NCBI GenBank assembly: GCA_012295275.1
Contig: CM022672.1
Span: 7,326,384 to 7,341,383, forward strand
Reading direction: 5' to 3'
Source: Chrysomallon squamiferum
Lineage: Eukaryota; Mollusca; Gastropoda; Neomphalida; Peltospiridae
DNA: 15,000 bases
Shown: in pieces, positions 9,681-15,000 of the stretch
Numbering within the stretch: the stretch's first letter is position 1
Layout of the letters: each line of letters begins with the position of its first letter
Made by a program: the position numbers and the translations under genes
The notes under the pieces: model-generated
What the model was told of the DNA's origin: nothing
Databases searched by the model: none
The model's input: the letters and a program-made list of their open reading frames with translations, nothing else

Positions 9681-9755
9681 CAACAAAAAAAAAAAAAAAA
9701 AAAAAAAGTGAAGAAGAAGAAAAAAGAAAAAAATATATATTCACTTCTTTTGTTG
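9681..9755. repeat. Poly-A run within a small imperfect inverted repeat
   Basis: CAACAAAA plus an A-run plus AAGTGAA (9681-9713) is mirrored by TTCACTTCTTTTGTTG (9740-9755). The A-run (about 9685-9707) is longer on the left arm. AAG units and a short TA run fill the loop. It looks like a small foldback whose A-run expanded. Confidence 0.6.
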
Positions 9756-10070
9756 TTATTATCCTACGTATTCCTTCAGCACATCATTAGAATCAGTAGT
9801 TCATTTGGCTTGTTCTCACAGAATTATGAGGATACATTATTGAATACATTATATGAATAAACTATAGTGTATCGGCAGAATATACATTTTAATTAAAAAA
9901 TAAATGTTATTGCTGCAACTACTACTGTTTCTTTTTCTCCTCTACTAATGCTAATATTTAACCAAATGCATAAGCAAAACGATGATTTCTTACAGTTTCT
10001 GACAGAAAAATATCCCGTTTATTATTGCCTTCCTACATTGCATCCTATGATCTGGAAACACGTAATTAGC
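9756..10070. other. AT-rich DNA, no gene
   Basis: Mixed AT-rich DNA with no recognisable repeat or gene; it leads into the CRE-like cluster. Confidence 0.55.
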
Positions 10071-10075
10071 TTATG

Positions 10076-10140
10076 TGACGTAATTCTTTTATGACGTAGC
10101 TCCATTCAACTATGAGACGTTTTTCCTTTAGATGACGTCA
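10076..10140. promoter_or_regulatory. Cluster of three CRE/ATF-type words
   Basis: TGACGTAA (10076-10083), TGACGTAG (10092-10099) and the full palindrome TGACGTCA (10133-10140) lie within 65 bp on the same strand, with a further GAGACGT word at about 10114-10120. TGACGT(C/A)A is the known CREB/ATF bZIP site. Clustering of homotypic sites is typical of enhancers; occupancy is inference. Confidence 0.4.
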
Positions 10141-10197
10141 GCGTAATTTATGAAATTGTATGTTTATTCATATTTTTAACAGTATAATTGTTTGTTG

Positions 10198-10275
10198 TAG
10201 CAGCAGCAAGTCCAATAACAACAGTATCTGTATAGCAGCCGCAGTACAGCACGGAAGCTGTAATAGCAGCAGCAA
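10198..10275. repeat. Degenerate CAG/CAA trinucleotide region
   Basis: Interrupted GCAGCAGCAA-type words occur at both ends with related triplets between them. The plus-strand open frame at 10160-10348 translates this into S, N and Q-like runs and has no other coding support. Confidence 0.6.
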
Positions 10276-10397
10276 ATTACACACTTCCTTGTGGTTAATC
10301 TTTTTCACTTATAACAATTGTGATATTAACAATATTTTGTTAAACTAAATCATTCTAATACTGCATCATTTTAAAACGTACATGTACAAGCAAGTGT

Positions 10398-10452
10398 ATT
10401 ATTATTGTTATTATTGTTATTACTGCTATTGTTGTTGTTGTTGTTGTTGTTG
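10398..10452. repeat. (ATT)n/(GTT)n compound microsatellite
   Basis: ATT and GTT units alternate, then about seven GTT units follow to 10452. It probably arose by T-to-G change inside an ATT array. Confidence 0.9.
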
Positions 10453-10559
10453 TCGATCATGATGCTAATGATACCGATATTTTCTCACACTGTAGACACC
10501 AATCTATCTGATCTTCTCTTTATATTATAACAATAGTAATTCATGTCAATTATTATTAC

Positions 10560-11035
10560 ATCAGTTTAAAGCACGTTCTAGCATTTCCCGGCAGAAGTTA
10601 GTTTGTACAGAGATAAATGTACGACAAAGTTAATTACGAGGATGAAACAGACTTCAACAGCCTGACATGAAGTGATTAAATATTTACAGGGAACATTTTA
10701 CCTCGTTCACCGTACAGACGATTAACCGTTTGAGCTGGATGCTTAATTGTTCGTCGTTTGTCCCTGGAGAAAAAGAACTCTGGAGCGAGACCAGCTAGTG
10801 ACTTAAAAACTTGGCACAACTACTTTTCACTCGAGTGGAAAATGTTAATGTGTCAGCTTCTATAAATCGCATTACTGTCAACAAAGCACTGGGTTGAAAT
10901 ATTTCACAAATTTACAAATCTTTGGGGAAAGTTCTAAAGGAGGACGTCGATCAGTTATCGATTAGAGAATAGGCAAAGCAGAACAAACGAAAGAATCGCG
11001 TTCTCCATACGACAGTTTTCCTGTAATCTTTTCAG
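10560..11035. other. Repeat-poor island, candidate regulatory DNA
   Basis: About 475 bases with no simple repeats. Homeodomain core words (GTTAATTACG near 10630, CTTAATTGTT near 10743) occur with AACAAAG (SOX/TCF-like, near 10880) and GATTAACCG. There is no open frame of note. This is a candidate enhancer by composition only. Confidence 0.35.
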
Positions 11036-11040
11036 AAGTG

Positions 11041-11115
11041 GCGACGCCTGGTGGCTGAAGTGACGAGGTGCCAAGTTCAATCACTGTGAGGTTCCGACTC
11101 TTGTTCAGACGGCTA
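11041..11115 (+). repeat. Possible tRNA-derived SINE head (decayed)
   Basis: GGTGGCTGAAGTGACGAGG (from 11050) resembles a Pol III A box (TRGCNNAGNGG). GAGGTTCCGACTC (from about 11089) resembles a B box (GGTTCGANTCC) with one inserted C. The spacing of about 40 bases between them is tRNA-like. An intact tRNA cloverleaf is not formed. No SINE body or tail is certain, although microsatellites begin about 80 bases downstream. Confidence 0.35.
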
Positions 11116-11197
11116 AACATGCGTCCTAGAAACTAACTTAACTATTTATATCGAATTTAATTTAATTTTTTTCTTAATGCTGAAAAGATCAAAGAGA
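11116..11197. other. AT-rich spacer
   Basis: Short AT-rich stretch between the SINE-like head and the trinucleotide array; nothing else seen. Confidence 0.5.
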
Positions 11198-11249
11198 ATA
11201 ATAATAATAATAATAATAACAACAACAACAACAACAACAACAATAACAA

Positions 11250-11280
<31 letters not shown>

Positions 11281-11307
11281 AAGAAGAAAGAAAGAAAGAA
11301 AGAATCG
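11198..11307. repeat. Compound (AAT)-(AAC)-(AAG)-(AAAG) microsatellite
   Basis: Four arrays follow one another: AAT units (about 11198-11217), AAC units (to about 11250), AAG units (to about 11285) and AAAG units (to 11307). Each step differs from the one before by one base or one inserted A, giving a visible chain of array evolution. Confidence 0.95.
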
Positions 11308-12164
11308 ATGAGAAGAACAAAAACATCATCCATTTTCAGACGTCCTGTAGGTTATTTATTTATTTACCATCATCGTCATCATCATGATGATCATCGATAT
11401 CATCATTACCATTTTTAATATTATTATTGTTGTACAGTATTCATCGTAGTCATTTTGTAACTTTCATTTCTATTTTTTCATAAAAAGTTGCAATACTTGT
11501 GTTGCTACTACCGTCAGTAGTGTAACCGCTCATCATTAATAACAACAATAACATCATTCGTTAGCAGTTTCATCACAGCATCATAATTATGTGTTTAATT
11601 TCTGAACTCTGATCCCAGTTTTCGTGCGATTAAAGATAAAAAAAAAATGTACTGGTATGAATGTATGAATAAATGTCTGTATGTCTTTTGTATGTATGTA
11701 TGTATGTACGTACGTGTCTGTGTGTATATATAAATGCGTTTTTATATACAGTAAGTATAGTCTTTCTTTATCAAGCTGTGTAGGACAGTGACAATATATT
11801 CAGTTTAAACAAAAAAAGCTGCAGTTTTAATGCTGTAGAATTTTTAATTTGTTCCTGAGTGAGACTTAAGAATTTTAAATATTGATAACATTATTTAGTA
11901 TGTATACTTACTTTTAATTTAAAAAAAAAAAAATCAAAAAAAAAAACACACAAAAATACAAACCACTTTTAGAAGTTCAGTTTGAATGTAGGTATATAGA
12001 AGTTCGAGTTTTGCATTTCTAACACATGAAAGGAGATACCACGGCGTTAATGACAAGTGATGTGCTTAAATACCCGACTACTATCTTCTTTTCACGTGGC
12101 GAATGTTTCTCTAAAATAAATTTAATTTTATGTTGACTTTATCTTTGTTGTTTCGGTCCACGGT
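11308..12164. other. Non-coding DNA with small simple repeats
   Basis: Contains ATC/GAT triplets with the perfect palindrome ATCATCATGATGAT (11378-11391), a TATG array (about 11690-11715) and two A-runs (about 11920-11950). No gene is recognisable. Confidence 0.6.
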
Positions 12165-12600
12165 GTTCATTACTTCACCTCCTATTAGACTCAATCGAAC
12201 GCGCGCGCAAATTAGCCTCGTCGGAGGAAGACTGGTCCAATCACGTGAACGCTTTAATATTAATTGCTTGTTAAGGGAGCCCCGATCAGTAACAAGAAAA
12301 GATTAACCGCGGAATTAAGAGCGACTTAAATGTTGTGCCTATCAGTGTGGGATAACAGAGACAGCTCTATAATTAGAACATCATTACCCATTTAGAAAAT
12401 GTCCATTTAAATTGCAGTTATTGAATCGCGGAGCGCGGCTTTCAACAGAAGCAGCGATGCGAGATGTCAAGCGTATCAAGAAACACGAACCAGTTGTGTA
12501 GAAAATTCGACAGGATCGAAATAATGGTCCCATATGTCAAAGAAAAACGATACCACCCGATCAAACAATAATACCCAATTTCTCAGTGAACTTAGTTTCA
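12165..12600. other. Repeat-poor island, candidate conserved non-coding element
   Basis: High-complexity, CpG-bearing DNA bounded by AT-rich sequence. It holds an alternating GC run (AACGCGCGCGC, 12198-12208), an overlapping CCAAT plus E-box (12237-12247), ATTAATTG (12259-12266), ATAATTAG (near 12370) and CGCGGAGCGCGG (near 12428). Stops interrupt all frames. The site mix suggests a developmental enhancer, which is inference. Confidence 0.4.
12237..12248. promoter_or_regulatory. CCAAT box abutting E-box CACGTG
   Basis: CCAAT (12237-12241) directly precedes CACGTG (12242-12247). CCAAT is the NF-Y core and CACGTG the USF/MYC/MITF-class bHLH-ZIP site. Such adjacent pairs are known composite promoter elements in animals, but no transcription start is evident here. 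Confidence 0.35.
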
Positions 12601-13099
12601 GGTATAATATTTGTTTTAAATTTTATAAATATTTTAAAGTTTGCATTAGTTAATTCAAATGGCATAATTTAAAATTATTAACATTACACATTTTTTTTTT
12701 TTTATAGTGTTAATATTAATAAGTTGGAGTTTTTAAAACTTATAAATCGATTTTTTCAATTAACATCAATTTATAAAGCTGATTTTTTTATGATATGGTA
12801 GTAAACTCATTAAAAATGTCAGTAAACATTTAGAAAGAGAGTCAAAGACCTATAAGTAAATAATTAAATCTGACCTACAACGTCCACATTAAACCCATTC
12901 TTCGACGCAAAGAAATAAAGATATTTTTTCGTTTGATGACTAATCTTGTTCTGACTAAATAATATCATTATTTTTGACGTATAGGTTAATTTTCAATAAC
13001 AGAACCATAAAATTCCTCTTATGATCCATTGCTCACACAAGGAATATCATCAACACGAAGAAAAATATAGGTATCTTTGTGTGTTAGAGATCATCATTA
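12601..13099. other. AT-rich DNA, no gene
   Basis: AT-rich stretch with a T-run (about 12690-12704) and many TTTATAAA-like words. I see no gene and no clear element. Confidence 0.6.
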
Positions 13100-13400
13100 C
13101 TTTCTGATACGCTGCAAGTGTGTAAAGTGTGGACCGAAAGCCAGTCTTCAAGGGAGGTAATCACGGCACCATTAGCCGAACTGTCCAGTGTCACTACCCG
13201 CTACTTTTCTTCTTCTTTTTTTTAACAAATACCGTATTTTATGTACCAACACGGCCTACGTGTTAATTCCTCCACTTCTTTCAACAATTGCGGCTTTAAC
13301 GATAAAAAAGAATTCACGTTAATAAAATAAGATATCACCGTTAACTTGATCCTAGTAATTTTATTTACTTTTGCGAGCAAAGTAAATTACAAAGTTGGAG

Positions 13401-13410
13401 TAATTGATTA
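13401..13410. promoter_or_regulatory. Paired-class homeodomain dimer word TAATTGATTA
   Basis: Exact TAAT-N2-ATTA (P2-type) arrangement, known to bind homeodomain dimers of the paired class. It lies amid other TAATT cores. Candidate only. Confidence 0.35.
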
Positions 13411-13520
13411 GAGAACATCTGCAGGTCTCAAAGATGTCGGCAGTAAAACATCATCTCGTAATTACACCGGTATCCAGCTGGCTGTATCATTAGCGGATCA
13501 CTGGATCGTCGACAGTGGTT

Positions 13521-13528
13521 TCACGTGA
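13521..13528. promoter_or_regulatory. Extended E-box TCACGTGA
   Basis: Perfect 8-bp palindrome in the context GTTTCACGTGACC, fitting the extended E-box preferred by USF/MITF/TFE-class factors. Candidate only. Confidence 0.3.
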
Positions 13529-13680
13529 CCGGAACAGACAAGCGACATCTACATGAGATGCTTTTCCCCCACCATACATTGTGTAAAATGATACTGAGAA
13601 TAGATCACATAAAAGAGATGTTTAATAGACACCAATAAAGTTCTTAACTAGAGCGACATCTTTGGAGCCAATTATATCTA

Positions 13681-13921
13681 TTCAGATCTCAGTAAATTTG
13701 TAATAAGGAAAGTTAAAACGAAATTACAACTAGCTTACTTATAATTTAATTACAAATTTTGTGAAATGTCTTTCACTTTCTATTATTGTATATGAAATAT
13801 TTTAAAACAGACATAAAACTACAACAAAAAACACCTCATAGACTAACAAAACTATACAGATTATCTGATATCTTTGTTCAGCGCAGTTATTACCAATACC
13901 ACTGTTACTCTTCCTATTGAT
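13681..13921. other. AT-rich DNA, no gene
   Basis: AT-rich spacer with no recognisable element. Confidence 0.6.
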
Positions 13922-14035
13922 TAAATAGTTACCAATACTATTACTACTACTATGCTACTGCTACTATAACTACTACAACTATTTCTACTACTGGAACGTA
14001 TACTACTGCTGCTTCTATTACTATCAATCCTGTTT
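13922..14035. repeat. Degenerate (ACT)n trinucleotide region
   Basis: Repeated ACT/ATT/GCT triplets with many point changes, an old decayed microsatellite. Confidence 0.8.
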
Positions 14036-14419
14036 ATGTTGCTATTAATAATATATATCATTTTGTACTAAATGGTTTTTCTTACTTTCTTCTAGAAATG
14101 CAATAAAAACCTGAGACATTCACCGAGGCCCGAATCGTTTTAAAACACAAAAACATCAACAGAAAATAAGACAATGTAATGCAATCCGAACAGTTCGTTA
14201 AACTACTGAAGTCTAATTAGATTTTATTTTTCTTCTTTTATAAACAAACTTATAAATCAAATTCTTATTGCTGTACTGAAAAGATTCTCCGAATTTTAAA
14301 GCTTGGTTCGAAAACGGATGTTTGACATTGTATTTATTTCCACTGTTCAGTTCTATTAGAGGAAAATATATGTTCATTCTTAGTGCAGTTATTAACAATA
14401 TCTTTGGTGATTAATCAGA
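14036..14419. other. AT-rich DNA, no gene
   Basis: The minus-strand open frame at 14213-14398 (61 codons) has AT-driven composition and no pattern. Nothing else is seen. Confidence 0.55.
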
Positions 14420-14470
14420 CGAAAAGTTAGGAACTGGGCAGACGCGGCTTAATGCGTATGACACTGCAGA

Positions 14471-14487
14471 ACGCCCCCTAGTGGCCG
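14471..14487 (-). promoter_or_regulatory. Near-consensus CTCF site
   Basis: The plus strand reads ACGCCCCCTAGTGGCCG, so the minus strand reads CGGCCACTAGGGGGCGT. This fits the vertebrate CTCF core CCASYAGRKGGCR along its length, including the GGCCAC lead and GGGGGCG block. CTCF and its core specificity are shared across bilaterians. It is the best long motif match in the window, though binding is unproven. Confidence 0.5.
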
Positions 14488-14493
14488 AATCTT

Positions 14494-14504
14494 TGCCGCC
14501 ATAT
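14494..14504 (-). promoter_or_regulatory. YY1-like word next to the CTCF-like site
   Basis: The minus strand reads ATATGGCGGCA, close to the YY1 consensus AANATGGCGGC. It sits seven bases beyond the CTCF-like site. Confidence 0.3.
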
Positions 14505-14898
14505 GTTATGCTAGTTCAGCGCGTGGAACGCTTTAACAATGGTTGTCGTTCGTTTCTCCCATATTTGTTTTGTTGCGAACCGTCTGTGTTCCGAGACGTC
14601 CAATCATCTAAATAAATGACCACTGAAAAGCGAGGCAACATAAACTATGGGCGTTTCTCACAAATCAGATTATCACCGCTTTAGAGCGCATGTCGAGACG
14701 GCAGATCAGTAATCATTTACTGCGCGATTTTTCAAAAGAAATTGTCCAGTAATTACAAGCCGCTTGGTGGCAACTATCCTATTCTAGGTCATCGTATCGG
14801 TCTGATGAAAGTCATTAAATGTTTTACAACCCATGGCTAATTTCATTACTGGATCCACACCGGGGCAATTGACACACGCTTTTACCAGGACTAATCGA

Positions 14899-14929
14899 CT
14901 CAAACTAGAGTCTATTTAACTAGTTTGAG
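14899..14929. other. Perfect 10-bp stem hairpin
   Basis: CTCAAACTAG (14899-14908) and CTAGTTTGAG (14920-14929) pair perfectly around an 11-base loop. It is too short for a typical miRNA precursor and no T-run follows it. It may simply be a palindromic binding region. Confidence 0.4.
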
Positions 14930-15000
14930 GCCAAACAGCACGTGCATCCTTTTGTCGATGTTGATATTTAACGTGTTGTGTACCGTACCTGTGTTCTCTA

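Larger units (their letters stand above)
13100..13680. other. Repeat-poor island, candidate conserved non-coding element
   Basis: About 580 bases of mixed sequence with AAGTGTG repeated at 13116-13122 and 13125-13131, several GTAATTA/TAATT words, a homeodomain dimer word (13401-13410), CCAGCTGG (E-box-type palindrome near 13475) and TCACGTGA (13521-13528). Stops occur in all frames. It is the densest cluster of developmental-type words in the window, by eye. Confidence 0.4.
14420..15000. other. Repeat-poor CpG-bearing island, candidate regulatory element
   Basis: High-complexity DNA to the window edge with a CTCF-like site, a YY1-like word, SOX-type AACAATGG (14535-14542), several TAAT/ATTA words and a 10-bp perfect hairpin (14899-14929). 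No exon-like open frame is seen. The combination could be an insulator/enhancer or a distal promoter; the window cut prevents judging its right boundary. Confidence 0.4.

Noticed and set aside
11041-11057. Second CTCF-like site (GCGACGCCTGGTGGCTG)
   Set aside because: It has several mismatches to the core and overlaps a Pol III A-box-like sequence, so a SINE head explains it better.
14899-14929. microRNA precursor
   Set aside because: The 10-bp stem is too short for Drosha/Dicer processing and the flanks do not extend the pairing.

Overview
The window reads as non-coding nuclear DNA from an invertebrate animal. I find no convincing protein-coding exon, rRNA or intact tRNA. It is AT-rich, full of di-, tri-, tetra- and pentanucleotide microsatellites and homopolymer runs, and carries small DNA-transposon and foldback elements. 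This texture (long GA, CA, TA, ATAC/AGAC and TAA arrays in an intergenic desert) fits a cephalopod mollusc such as an octopus best. That assignment is an inference from texture, not from a diagnostic gene. No bacterial, phage or organellar signature is present, and the open frames over 60 codons look like chance frames or translated simple repeats.

Layout. 1-1936: AT-rich sequence with one TAA microsatellite. 1937-3240: the main repeat-derived block. It contains an ATAC/AGAC array, a foldback (2083-2331), a degenerate repeat-like stretch with a minus-strand open frame (about 2428-2640), and a second foldback (2679-3193). Nested in the TA-rich centre of the second foldback is a complete 234-bp Tc1/mariner-type miniature element (2839-3072) with perfect 25-bp terminal inverted repeats, TA flanks and an apparent remnant of a transposase C-terminus. 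3241-6600: alternating simple sequence and complex islands, with a pyrimidine-rich tract, a TTTTA array and a purine-rich tract. 6690-7560: a complex, repeat-poor island. 7657-8850: TC/TA arrays, a CA/TG palindrome, a CA array and a T-run flanked by a 7-bp direct repeat. 9187-9680, 10560-11120, 12165-12600, 13100-13680 and 14420-15000: repeat-poor islands of mixed composition, richer in CpG and in recognisable transcription-factor-like words, separated by AT-rich or microsatellite DNA.

Interpretation. The alternation of decayed, microsatellite-rich DNA with compact islands of few hundred bases is what a cis-regulatory (enhancer-bearing) intergenic region or long intron would look like. Notable words are a near-consensus CTCF site with a YY1-like word (14471-14504), three TGACGT/CRE-type words in 65 bp (10076-10140), an abutting CCAAT plus CACGTG pair (12237-12247), a paired-class homeodomain dimer site (13401-13410) and a tandem TEAD-like pair (6968-6983). 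Their function is inference; comparative alignment or chromatin data would be decisive. I see no new multi-gene system here. The best-supported object is the nested miniature transposon.
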